A stretch of 64,000 nucleotides of DNA from DSUN01 sp035527715 (GTDB lineage Bacteria > Planctomycetota > PUPC01 > DSUN01). Within the stretch, counting starts at the first letter, position 1; each line of letters starts with the position of its first letter. The notes beneath the pieces were generated by a model. That model did no database searches. It was given only the letters and a program-made list of their open reading frames with translations, and had not been told where the DNA came from. Below, one piece after another: positions 1-7,567 of the stretch. The position numbers and the translations under genes are program-made. The stretch spans positions 13,982-77,981 of the forward strand of contig DATKZY010000258.1 in assembly GCA_035527715.1 (NCBI GenBank), written 5' to 3'.

Positions 1-155
1 CCCTGGCGGCGTTCCTGGCCGAGGGCCGGCCGCTCGACGACGCGCTGCGCCTTGCCAACGCTGCTGCCGCTCTCTCCGTCACCCGCAAGGGCGCCCAGCC
101 CTCCATGCCCCGCCGCGCCGAAGTCCTCCGCTTTGCCTCGTCTCACGGGTCCTGA
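1..155 (+). CDS. Ribokinase/PfkB-family sugar kinase, C-terminal end only
   Basis: Only the last 50 codons are inside the window (reading frame begins at base 3; TGA at 153-155). The visible peptide includes ALRLANAAAALSVTRKGAQP and then PRRAEVLRF. This matches the last helix and end of ribokinase-like PfkB kinases, where an alanine-rich ANAAAALSVTRxGA stretch follows the catalytic GAGD segment. The catalytic part is to the left and cannot be seen, so the substrate (ribose or another sugar) is open. The gene converges on the CCA-adding enzyme gene, and their 3' ends overlap by 13 bases. Confidence 0.72.
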   Translation, partial: LAAFLAEGRPLDDALRLANAAAALSVTRKGAQPSMPRRAEVLRFASSHGS

Positions 156-1465
156 GTGAGCGGAAACTGGCGCTGGACGAGGGTGAGGGCGTCTTCCTTG
201 GTCGCAATCTCGCCTTCGAGCTGCGCGTCCTCGACGCGGGTGAGGATGGCGGCGAAGAGGGGGCCGGGCACGTAGCCCAGGGCGATGAGGTCGTGGCCCG
301 TGACGAGCCGCGGTGGGCGAATCTCCTCCTCGGCGAGGCCGGCCAGCTTCTCCCTGCAAAACTCGTAGTTCTCGAGCGACCCGTGGCTCGCCACGCAGTC
401 GGCGCGGTGCATGTCCAGCCCCTCGGCGAAGTGGGGCGAGCGCAGGAAGCGCTTGAGCGTGCTCGGCCGCATCCGGGTCACGGCCATGAATCTCATGTGG
501 TCGAGCACGATCTCGGCTATGGCCTCGGTGTGCTCGACCGAGAAGCGCAGGCGCTGGCACACCTCGCGGGCGATCTGCGCGCCCGCCTTGTCGTGGAGGT
601 TGAAGCGGATGCGGTCGCTCTCATGCTGCGTCGGCGGCTTCCCCACGTCGTGGAGCAGCGTGGCGAAGGCGAGGACGGGACTCGGCTCTTCGAGGGCGTC
701 GAGGGCGAGGCAGGTGTGGGTGAACACGTCGCCCTCGGGGTGGAACTCGGGCGGCTGCTGGCAGCCGACCATGGCCTCGACCTCGGGCAGCACGTGGCGA
801 AGGAGGCCCGTGTGGTGCAGGAGCTGCAGGGCCGCGCCGCGGTTCGGGCCGGTGAAGATGCGGGTCAGTTCCTCCCGGACGCGCTCGGCGCTCACGCGGC
901 GAATCTCGGCGGCGTGGCGCCGCACCGCCGCCTCGGTGCCCGCCTCGATGCGGTAGGCGTAGCGGGCCGCGAAGCGCACGGCGCGCAGCAGGCGAAGGGA
1001 GTCCTCGGCGAACCGGGCGTCGGGGTCGCCGATGGCGCGGACGACGCCGTCGCGAATGTCCTGCTGCCCGCCGACGAAGTCGAGGATCTCGCCCTTCAAA
1101 GGGTCGTAGAACAGGCCGTTGATCGTGAAGTCGCGGCGGAGCGCGTCCTCGCGGGCGTCGGCCTCGCGCACCGCGTCGGGGCGGCGGCCATCGCTGTAGC
1201 CCACGTCGGCCCGGAACCGAGCGACCTGGAACTGGTCGTCGCCGTCCACCACGACCACGACGCCGAACTGGGCGCCCACGGGCACCGTGCGCTCGAAGAG
1301 GGCCTGGACTGCCTCGGGCGAGGCGTCCGTCGCGATGTCGTAGTCGTGCGGCTCGTCGTCCCGGACCATGTCGCGCACGCAGCCGCCGGCGAGGAGGGCC
1401 TGGTGGCCGACCTCGGCGAGGCGTCGGACGATCCGCTCGGCCTTCTGGCGCAAAGAGGTTGCCAT
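143..1465 (-). CDS. cca: CCA tRNA nucleotidyltransferase / poly(A) polymerase family with HD domain
   Basis: The protein of about 440 residues adds or repairs the 3'-CCA of tRNA, or acts as a poly(A) polymerase of the same class II family, in the cytoplasm. The N-terminal nucleotidyltransferase domain shows GGCVRD and DYDIATDA (metal-binding aspartates), followed by RRDFTINGLFYDP and the RFAEDSLRLLRAVRFAARY neck. A C-terminal HD domain is marked by LLHDVGKP, as in HD-containing CCA-adding enzymes. I start at ATG 1463-1465 (MATSLRQK). The 16 extra in-frame codons upstream are translated tandem repeat (HPIIQSSNHP) and are not likely to be protein. The 5' leader is therefore almost entirely repeat, with no clear Shine-Dalgarno sequence. 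Confidence 0.9.
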   Translation of the reverse strand: MATSLRQKAERIVRRLAEVGHQALLAGGCVRDMVRDDEPHDYDIATDASPEAVQALFERTVPVGAQFGVVVVVDGDDQFQVARFRADVGYSDGRRPDAVREADAREDALRRDFTINGLFYDPLKGEILDFVGGQQDIRDGVVRAIGDPDARFAEDSLRLLRAVRFAARYAYRIEAGTEAAVRRHAAEIRRVSAERVREELTRIFTGPNRGAALQLLHHTGLLRHVLPEVEAMVGCQQPPEFHPEGDVFTHTCLALDALEEPSPVLAFATLLHDVGKPPTQHESDRIRFNLHDKAGAQIAREVCQRLRFSVEHTEAIAEIVLDHMRFMAVTRMRPSTLKRFLRSPHFAEGLDMHRADCVASHGSLENYEFCREKLAGLAEEEIRPPRLVTGHDLIALGYVPGPLFAAILTRVEDAQLEGEIATKEDALTLVQRQFPLTQDP

Positions 1466-1587
1466 TGGATGATTGGATGATTGGATGATTGGATGGGTGT
1501 CTGAGCCGCTCAATCCTCAATCGCCCCCTTCATTCGTTCATCCATCCAACCATCCATTCATCCATTCATCCAACCATCCCCTCATCC
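1465..1587. repeat. Inverted tandem-repeat element, 8-base word TGGATGAT
   Basis: The left arm (1465-1497) repeats TGGATGAT four times with drift. A 33-base spacer follows, and then a right arm (1531-1587) repeats the complementary ATTCATCC/AACCATCC. The arms can pair imperfectly. The element abuts the cca start codon. The same word recurs at 32861-32936, 39225-39348 and 40385-40477. Confidence 0.85.
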
Positions 1588-1593
1588 GTGCGC

Positions 1594-2685
1594 TCACTCC
1601 CCATTCCCTGGGGAGAAGTAGCGCCGCACGAGTGGGCGGTACTGCCACGGAATGTCGTCGCGGCGCGTGGCGGCCTCGGCCGCGGGGCGCGTGGCGAGGA
1701 GCCGGCTCTCGACCTTCGCCGTCTCGCGGGGGGCCGGCGGGGCTTCCTGGGCGCGCACGAATTCAGGGGCGCGGGAGGGTGCTGCCTCCTCGCCCTTCTT
1801 GTCGTCGGGCGCCTTGCCTGGGACGGGCCGCAGGCCGCTGGGGGCGCCGCCCGCCAGCTCGCGCTCCCAGTCCTCGAGCAGGCGTTGCGTGCTCACGAAG
1901 AGGTCGCGCTCGCCCTCCGCCTTGTCGCGCTCCTTCGCGTCCGCGGCTCTGCCGAGTGCGTCCTCGCTTGCGGCCTTCGCTCGCTGGAGGTCCTCGGCCA
2001 CCTTGCGGGCGACGTCGCGGGCCTTGGCCGCGGTCGGCTCCGTCGCGGCCAGGTTGTCGAGTGCGCGGTCAATCTGGGCGATGGCCTGCGTCGCGCGGTC
2101 GAGGCCCTGCTCGCGGCCGACGCCTGCGAGCTTGCCGAGGCCGACCCGCGCCCCGTCGGTCGCCCGGCGCACCGCGGCCTGCTCGGCGCGGCGCGCGGCG
2201 CGCGCCGCCCCCCAGCCAAAGACGTCCAGCGGCGGCACCAGGGCGGCGACCGCCAGGCCCACCGCGCACAGCGCCAGCCAGCGGAAGCGCTCGGGCACGC
2301 GGACGGGGAACTCCCGGCGGGGGTCCAGCGCGGCGACGCGGCGCTCGGCGTCGGCGCGGACCATGTCGGCCATCGGCCCTTTGCCTGCGGCGAGGGCGCT
2401 GGAGAGGCGTTCCTGAAGTCCCAGTTGCGCATCGGCGGCCAGGGCAGCGGCGTGGGTGGCGGGCCAGCGCGCCAGCCCTGCTGCCACGCCGGCCAGGCAC
2501 GCCGCCGCGATGGGCACGGTGGCCAGGAGGCCGGCATTCGCCCCCAGCGACACGAGGCGCTCGGCGGCCAGCAGCGCCGCGGCGGCGCCCACGCCGACGC
2601 TCAGCCACGTGCCGCCGGCCTCCAGCAGCCCCTGCGTGCCAAGCCGCCGCGCCACGCTCCGCACGAATGCCCGCACCCGTTCCAC
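1594..2685 (-). CDS. Membrane protein with C-terminal coiled coil (DUF4175-like, unknown role)
   Basis: The protein has about 363 residues. Two hydrophobic segments lie near the N-terminus (LSVGVGAAAALLAAERLV and the ATVPIAAACLAGVAAGLA region) and a third follows RFRWLALCAVGLAVAALVPP. After these comes a long Ala/Arg/Glu-rich, probably coiled-coil segment ending in IPWQYRPLVRRYFSP. It shares layout and the ending motif with the 29721-31409 locus (VPPGYHDTIKRYFDSL), so the two are probably paralogues. I choose GTG 2683-2685 because AAGGAG sits seven bases upstream and the promoter -10 box (2717-2722) overlaps the longer ATG at 2718. Function is unknown. Relatives by layout occur near VWA/MoxR modules, which is also seen elsewhere in this window. 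Confidence 0.7.
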   Translation of the reverse strand: MERVRAFVRSVARRLGTQGLLEAGGTWLSVGVGAAAALLAAERLVSLGANAGLLATVPIAAACLAGVAAGLARWPATHAAALAADAQLGLQERLSSALAAGKGPMADMVRADAERRVAALDPRREFPVRVPERFRWLALCAVGLAVAALVPPLDVFGWGAARAARRAEQAAVRRATDGARVGLGKLAGVGREQGLDRATQAIAQIDRALDNLAATEPTAAKARDVARKVAEDLQRAKAASEDALGRAADAKERDKAEGERDLFVSTQRLLEDWERELAGGAPSGLRPVPGKAPDDKKGEEAAPSRAPEFVRAQEAPPAPRETAKVESRLLATRPAAEAATRRDDIPWQYRPLVRRYFSPGNGE

Positions 2686-2716
2686 AGCGCCACTCCTTGT
2701 GCCATCCACCGCCTTC

Positions 2717-2745
2717 ATTATACCCCGTCATGAGGCGGGGTTCAA
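2717..2745 (-). promoter_or_regulatory. Promoter for the 1594-2685 membrane protein gene
   Basis: On the minus strand TTGAAC (2740-2745), a 17-base spacer and a perfect TATAAT (2717-2722). Transcription should start near 2708-2711. That places the ATG at 2716-2718 outside the mRNA and leaves GTG 2683-2685 with its AAGGAG as the start. Confidence 0.75.
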
Positions 2746-3294
2746 TTCCTGGGGAACGCCTGTCCTGAGCATCGTCGTCGTCGAGTCCTTCCAGGGCGTC
2801 TCACGCCGAGCAGCAGGGGCCGCAGAGAAGACGACCACGGATCGCACGGATGACACGGATAGGGGAGGGCGGCCGCATGGGGGATCAAGAGGCATTCGGG
2901 GTCCGAGCCTACACCCGCCTCGACAACCGCGAGGCGTCCCAGCCCATGCGACAGCCCGTGGGAGTGCGGCGGCCCGACGCCGCTTTGGATTTGGCCCTGC
3001 GGTGCCTGGCACGTCAAGGAAGCGTAACTCATGTGATGACAAGTGGTTACACATGGGCATGTCAACGCGAGGGCGTGGGTGGGTTTCATGAGGGGCTCGG
3101 CGAGGTTTCCGGGTTTCGGCGACAGGTTCCGGCGACAGATACCTTCATTCCGTCCTCCCCAGGCCCCCATCGCCAAAGAGGGGGGTGGCCATCTTGAGGG
3201 GGCGTGAGAGGGAGGGGACGCGGGGGGATGCGATGCCACATGTCGTGGCGTGCCAAGCTGTTATGGCTCGACGGCCACAGTCTGCACGGCGTGG

Positions 3295-3336
3295 TCAAGA
3301 TGGCCAAACCCTATTGCGCGCAGGTGGCCATCTTGA
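3295..3336. repeat. Conserved-loop hairpin 1
   Basis: A perfect 12-base inverted repeat TCAAGATGGCCA (3295-3306) / TGGCCATCTTGA (3325-3336) encloses an 18-base loop containing CCCTATTGCGCGC. The loop core is shared with hairpin 2, but the stem sequence is unrelated. Confidence 0.85.
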
Positions 3337-3747
3337 GCGCCTTGCCGGCTCGCGGCCACGCGGGGTGTCGTGGGGACTCACTCCGAGGTCGGCGACAGGC
3401 GCGAACGAGCATCAGTGGACAGGGTGGACAGGGTCCACAGGGCCCACTGGCTTCCGGTTTCGGGCGGGGTGACGGGCGGGAATGGGGCGAGGATAGGGGC
3501 CGCGCGCAGGCCGTCAAGCGACGACAAGACTGCCTAAAGGCAGGACTCCCAACAGGTTGCGACTTGGTTCGTAGTTCGGCGTTCAGGCGGAAGAGGGTTT
3601 CGCGTGCACGTATGTACGCCCTACCCGATTCCCATTTCGCGTGGCTTCGCATGCCCTCGGCCTCGCTCGGGGCGGTGCCCATTGTGTGCCAACCTCACGA
3701 GGGAATGGCGACTGATACAGAATGGGTGGGAGCCCGCCCCCCGCCCC

Positions 3748-3787
3748 CTAGGCGCTCACCCCCTATTGCGCGCGCATGAGCGCCTAG
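3748..3787. repeat. Conserved-loop hairpin 2
   Basis: A perfect 11-base inverted repeat CTAGGCGCTCA (3748-3758) / TGAGCGCCTAG (3777-3787) has an 18-base loop again containing CCCTATTGCGCGC. A further copy of the left arm (CTAGGCGCTCACCC) stands alone at about 3883-3896. Confidence 0.85.
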
Positions 3788-3899
3788 CGCGGCAGGGGGC
3801 AAGGCAGGTGCCTGAGCGTGGTTGTAACGCATTGCTAAATGGACACTTGCGGACTCCAGGTGGACAGGTCTCCCTGGCTCTGCTAGGCGCTCACCCGCC

Positions 3900-3943
3900 C
3901 CCATCTCGACCACCCCCCGTGTTGCGCAGGTGGTCGAGATGGG
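3900..3943. repeat. Conserved-loop hairpin 3
   Basis: A perfect 15-base inverted repeat CCCATCTCGACCACC (3900-3914) / GGTGGTCGAGATGGG (3929-3943) has a loop CCCCGTGTTGCGCA that resembles the loops of hairpins 1 and 2. It ends 28 bases beyond the kdsB stop codon and could act as a 3' processing or stability element for that transcript. Confidence 0.8.
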
Positions 3944-3971
3944 CGAGATGGGAGCCGGGGGAGGGGGGCGC

Positions 3972-4727
3972 TCAGGCGGGGTGGCGGGCGCGCCAGCGGG
4001 CGAGGAAGGCGGCGTAGTCGTCGGGGGTGTCTATGCCGAGGGGCTGGTAGGAGGTGATGCCGACGATGATTCTGTGGCCGCTCTCGAGGGCGCGGAGCTG
4101 TTCGAGGCTCTCGTGGGTCTCGAGCGGGGAGGGGGGGAGGGCGGCGAAGCGGAAGAGGAAGTCGCGGCGGAAGGCGTAAAGGCCGATGTGGCCTAGATAT
4201 ACGTGCGGGTCGCCCGGGGGCACCTCGGGGTAGCTCTTCGAGGCGGGGATGAGGGCGCGGGAGAAGTAGAGGGCGTAGCCGCGGCTGTCCAGCACGACTT
4301 TCACGAGGTTCGGGTCGCGCAGGCGGGCGGGGTCGGCGACGGGGGCGGCGAGGGTGGCGAGGTCGGCGTCGGGGTGGCGCTCGAGGAGGGCGACGGCCAA
4401 CTCGATGGCCTCGGGCTCGATCTCCGGCTCGTCGCCCTGGACGTTTACCACGATGTCGGCCTCGATGGAGCGGACGGCCTCGGCGATGCGGTCGGTGCCC
4501 GAGCGATGTGCGGGCGAGGTCATGGCGGCGCGGCCGCCGAAGGACTCGACGGCGGCGCGGATGCGCTCGTCGTCGGTCGCGACCACCACGCCGTCCACGC
4601 AGGTGGCGAGGGATGCCTGCTCGTAGACGTGCTGGATGAGGAACTTGCCGGTTTCGCGCGCGAGCGGCTTGCCGGGGAACCTGGTGGCGGCGTAGCGTGC
4701 GGGGATGGCGACGATGACCTTGGGCAT
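3972..4727 (-). CDS. kdsB: 3-deoxy-manno-octulosonate cytidylyltransferase (CMP-KDO synthetase)
   Basis: The 251-residue protein activates KDO with CTP to CMP-KDO for the inner core of lipopolysaccharide. Full-length features are MPKVIVAIPARYAATRFPGK at the N-terminus (nucleotide-binding PARxxSxRxPGK-type motif), VVATDDERI, SGTDRIAEA, VVNVQGDEPEI, YALYFSRALIP, GHIGLYAFRRDFL and THESLEQLRALE. Length fits the family. The ATG overlaps the stop of the upstream glycosyltransferase gene by one base (TGATG), so translation is probably coupled. The gene indicates an outer membrane with KDO-containing lipid in this organism. Confidence 0.96.
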   Translation of the reverse strand: MPKVIVAIPARYAATRFPGKPLARETGKFLIQHVYEQASLATCVDGVVVATDDERIRAAVESFGGRAAMTSPAHRSGTDRIAEAVRSIEADIVVNVQGDEPEIEPEAIELAVALLERHPDADLATLAAPVADPARLRDPNLVKVVLDSRGYALYFSRALIPASKSYPEVPPGDPHVYLGHIGLYAFRRDFLFRFAALPPSPLETHESLEQLRALESGHRIIVGITSYQPLGIDTPDDYAAFLARWRARHPA

Positions 4728-5878
4728 CAGCTTGCCTCGGCTCTCTGGATGCGTCGGGCGTAGAAGACGAGGAGCGCCTCGGCGGTGGCCTCGACGGAGA
4801 AGCGCTCGCGGACCATCGCGTAGGCGGCCTCGACGAGGCGGCTGGCCAGCTCGGGCTCGCGGAGGAGGCGGATGACCTTCTCGGCGATGGCGGCGGGGTC
4901 CTTCTTGGGGGCGAGGAGCCCGGTCTCGCCGTCGCTGATGAGGCTGAAGGCGGGGCCGGCGCCCGTGGCGACGACCGGCTTGCGGCAGGCCATGGCCTCG
5001 AGCACGTCGAGCCCCAGGCCCTCGCGCACGGCGGGGATGACGCAGATGTCGAGGATGGCGATCATGCGGCGATAGTCGGAGAATGCCTCGGCGACCGTGA
5101 CCCACTTGTCAATGCCCAGCTTGTGAATCTGGCGCCGGAGCGGGAAGCGCTCCGGCCCGTCGCCCGCGATGAGGAACTGGACGTCGTGGCCCTGGTCGAG
5201 GATTTCCTTGGCGGCCAGGAGGAAGTACTCGCCGCCGCGCTCGGGGGTGAGCGGCCCCACGGTGCCGACGATGGGGATGGAGGGCCGCTCGTTGGTGGCC
5301 CGATAGCGTTCGTAGTCCTCGAGCGCAATGCCGATGGGGATGACGCCGATGGCGTCCTTGGGGATGCGGGCCTGGTTGACCAGCTCCTCGCGCAGCTCCT
5401 CGCTGACGGCCATGACGGCGCCGCGCTTCCACTTCCCCGGGATCCTGCCCGCCGAGCCGGGCGGGGCGAAGGTGGTCACGGTGAGGACGTAGGGCTTGCC
5501 CGTCGCGTCGGCCACGCGGGCGGCCAGGCGCGCCAGCGAGCGGCCGAAGAAGTGCAACACGTCGGGCTGGAGCGTGCGCACCTGGTCGAGGAGCGCGCGG
5601 GGCACGAAGAGCGGGTGGCGCGAGGTGGCGAGGCGGCTGAGCACCACGGTGGGGATGCTCGCGCGCGCGAGCTCGGGGGCCAGCGGCCCGCCGCCGCAGA
5701 CCAGTGTGACCTCGCACCCGCGGCGCTTCAGCTCGCGGGCCAGCCGCAGCACGCTGTGGCAGATGCTGTCGTCGCACAGCCCGCCCGCGACGAACAGCAC
5801 CTTCTTCACCGCCGGCAGGTCGGCGCCGCCCGGCCGAGCGTCGCGCCCGTTCCCCACGCGGAACACCGTTGTGCTCAT
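4727..5878 (-). CDS. Glycosyltransferase family 4 (GT-B fold)
   Basis: A 383-residue retaining GT-B glycosyltransferase. An N-terminal Rossmann half begins VKKVLFVAGGLCDDSICHSV. The C-terminal half has GTVGPLTPERGGEYFLLAAK, FLIAGDGPERFPLR, a REGLGLDVLEAMACRKPVVA donor-site motif (EX7E type) and GETGLLAPKKDP. Acceptor and sugar are not predictable. Because it sits directly before kdsB with a one-base overlap, a role in lipopolysaccharide or another envelope glycan is likely. The start ATG 5876-5878 has GGGAGG eight bases upstream. About 20 N-terminal residues precede the fold and may be a disordered extension. Confidence 0.9.
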   Translation of the reverse strand: MSTTVFRVGNGRDARPGGADLPAVKKVLFVAGGLCDDSICHSVLRLARELKRRGCEVTLVCGGGPLAPELARASIPTVVLSRLATSRHPLFVPRALLDQVRTLQPDVLHFFGRSLARLAARVADATGKPYVLTVTTFAPPGSAGRIPGKWKRGAVMAVSEELREELVNQARIPKDAIGVIPIGIALEDYERYRATNERPSIPIVGTVGPLTPERGGEYFLLAAKEILDQGHDVQFLIAGDGPERFPLRRQIHKLGIDKWVTVAEAFSDYRRMIAILDICVIPAVREGLGLDVLEAMACRKPVVATGAGPAFSLISDGETGLLAPKKDPAAIAEKVIRLLREPELASRLVEAAYAMVRERFSVEATAEALLVFYARRIQRAEAS

Positions 5879-5906
5879 GAGCGCGCCTCCCGGCGCGGTG
5901 CGGGGC

Positions 5907-7454
5907 TCACTGGGCCTTCTCCTTCGGCTTTTCGCCGAAAACCTGCGCCCGGTAGACGAGCACCGTGGTCTGTGCGTCGCGCCACGTGTTGGAGAGCATG
6001 CCCGCCTTCCGGCAGCAGGCCGAGAGCATCTCCTCCTTCGTCTTGAAGTGCGCGGCCACCTGGGGCAGGAACGTGGCTTGCTGCCAGCCGCGCCGCACGA
6101 TGATGCCGTGCTTGCCGAACTCCCACGCCAGCGGGTCCTTGATCGGCTTCTCGGGCATCAGCACCGAGATCTCGATATCAATGTCGTTGACCTCGATGGG
6201 CCGCACGGCGGGGAACCGCCTGTCCTCGAGTGCCGACTGGCGGGTCTGGGTGGCCACGGTCTTGTAGAGAGGCGTCAGGGGGCGGAAGTTTCCAATGCAG
6301 CCGCGCAGCTCGCCCTTCTTGTTGAGGGTGACGAAGACGCCGTTGCGGCCCTGGAGCTCCGCGTCGTCGAGCTTCACCTCGGGCACATTCTTGCCGTCGG
6401 TCACGGCGACGAGGGTCTTGCGGGCGATGTCGAGGAGCTTCTTCTGCCCGGCCTCGCTGATGTTGGCGTCGGCGGCCTCCGCCGCCTTCTCCGGGGGCTC
6501 CTTGGCGGCGGGCGCCTCGCCCCATTGGCCCTCGGCGGTGAAGACGATGCCCGCGTAGCTCACCGAGTGGCGATAGTCGTTGTTGTCGTCGCCCGACATG
6601 TAGTAGTTGACGAGCTGGCCCTTGGCCTTCTCGGGCAGGAGGCCGAGGAGGACTCGCACGGGGCAGCGGCCGCAGATGGTGGCGCCCGTCTTCGAGACAT
6701 ACTTGGTGAAGCCGGGGCCGTCGCGCTGGAGGATGAGGTCAATGGCCCCCTTGTCGAGCTTCTCGATGCCGTCGCGCACCTTGGACTCGAATGGGGCGAA
6801 GCCGAAGTTGCGGCCGTAGTGCGTGAAGTCGCTGCTCGCCACCACCAGCGTGTCCTGATCGATCACCTTGCGGAGCAGTGCCGCCATCGCCGCGTAATCG
6901 TCGTCGGCCATGCCCCCCAGGACGATGGGCACGAGCTGGAAGGAGCCCAGCGCGCGCTGGAGAAAGGGGAGCTGGACCTCGAGCGAGTGCTCCATGCGGT
7001 GGGCCGACGGGAAGGTGCCGAACTGCTCGGTGCCGAGCAGCGTGTCGCAGGCCGCGCGGTCCACGGGCACCGACCCCAGCGGCGTGCGATAGGCGTCCAC
7101 CTTGAGGATCGAGCCGCCCTGGAAGGGCATTCCGCGATGGTTGACGGCGAGGACGATGACGCGCTTGTAGGCCTTGCCCTTCACGGTGGCGTAGGCGACG
7201 CCGGCGCAGCGCCCCGAGTAGGTGTAGCCCGCGTGCGGGACGACGAGGGCGATGGGCTTGCCCTCGACCTTCGCCTTCGCGGCGCCCGCGGCCAGGAAGG
7301 CGTCCACCTGCTTCGTCAGCACGTCGGCTTCGGCCGGGTAGAACGCCCCGGCCACCACCGGCTCTCGGGCGCTCAACTCCTCGCCGCCGCACGAGATCGC
7401 CGTGGGCACCAGGGCGAGCAGGGCCAGCACCTTCACCACGTTGGAGCGGGCCAT
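5907..7454 (-). CDS. MEMO-AMMECR1 fusion lipoprotein (AmmeMemoRadiSam proteins B and A)
   Basis: A fusion of about 515 residues. The N-terminus MARSNVVKVLALLALVPTAISCGG is a lipoprotein-type signal ending in a cysteine. A MEMO domain follows (VVPHAGYTYSG, VLAVNHRG, EHSLEVQLPFLQ, SSDFTHYG, GRCPVRVLL; the histidines and cysteine correspond to the MEMO metal site). After a Glu/Ala-rich linker comes an AMMECR1 domain (GVFVTLNKKGELRGCIGNF, SALEDRRFPAVRPIE). These families normally occur as separate proteins A and B with a radical SAM partner; no radical SAM gene is visible here. Start ATG 7452-7454 has AGGGGG upstream. The next gene downstream, the glycosyltransferase, begins 28 bases after this gene ends. 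The substrate is unknown for the family. Confidence 0.88.
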   Translation of the reverse strand: MARSNVVKVLALLALVPTAISCGGEELSAREPVVAGAFYPAEADVLTKQVDAFLAAGAAKAKVEGKPIALVVPHAGYTYSGRCAGVAYATVKGKAYKRVIVLAVNHRGMPFQGGSILKVDAYRTPLGSVPVDRAACDTLLGTEQFGTFPSAHRMEHSLEVQLPFLQRALGSFQLVPIVLGGMADDDYAAMAALLRKVIDQDTLVVASSDFTHYGRNFGFAPFESKVRDGIEKLDKGAIDLILQRDGPGFTKYVSKTGATICGRCPVRVLLGLLPEKAKGQLVNYYMSGDDNNDYRHSVSYAGIVFTAEGQWGEAPAAKEPPEKAAEAADANISEAGQKKLLDIARKTLVAVTDGKNVPEVKLDDAELQGRNGVFVTLNKKGELRGCIGNFRPLTPLYKTVATQTRQSALEDRRFPAVRPIEVNDIDIEISVLMPEKPIKDPLAWEFGKHGIIVRRGWQQATFLPQVAAHFKTKEEMLSACCRKAGMLSNTWRDAQTTVLVYRAQVFGEKPKEKAQ

Positions 7455-7504
7455 CGGCGTTCCCCCTAACCAGGGTCGAGGTACAGGCACCTTCATCCCC
7501 CTAT

Positions 7505-7532
7505 TCTATACCGCGGACTCGCCCCGGATCAA
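7505..7532 (-). promoter_or_regulatory. Promoter for the MEMO-AMMECR1 / glycosyltransferase / kdsB unit
   Basis: Minus-strand TTGATC (7527-7532), 16-base spacer, TATAGA (7505-7510, part of TATAGAAT). It lies between the nucleoside hydrolase stop and the lipoprotein start, and would put the lipoprotein, glycosyltransferase and kdsB genes on their own transcript. Confidence 0.55.
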
Positions 7533-7567
7533 CTCGGGGAGGGGGGGATTCGAGGACGACGGGGGCC

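Larger units (their letters stand above)
2746..3971. other. 1.2 kb non-coding region rich in short repeats and hairpins
   Basis: No reading frame here has a recognisable domain, a good ribosome site or the codon bias of its neighbours, and the ORFs present overlap each other in conflicting frames. The stretch holds single-arm repeats at 2836-2862 (CACGGATNN) and 3413-3450 (GGGTGGACA). It also holds three copies of GGCGACAGG between 3117 and 3400, a small CTGCC-TAAA-GGCAG hairpin near 3529-3542, and the three conserved-loop hairpins listed separately. It separates the kdsB transcription unit from the membrane protein gene. Confidence 0.6.

Noticed and set aside
1466..1513. Extended N-terminus for the CCA-adding enzyme
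   Set aside because: The extra residues are translated tandem repeat, and the family core begins right after MATSLRQK.
2733..2752. A GGGGTTCAATTCC string resembling a tRNA T-arm
   Set aside because: The flanks do not pair as a T-stem, there is no anticodon or D-arm around it, and the TTGAAC on the opposite strand is the -35 box of a promoter.
3295..3943. CRISPR array
   Set aside because: There are no evenly spaced direct repeats or cas genes; the shared unit is a hairpin loop and the spacing is irregular.
3204..4017. Overlapping plus-strand frames in the hairpin region
   Set aside because: They conflict in frame, have no ribosome sites or domains, contain the hairpins, and the last one runs into the end of kdsB.
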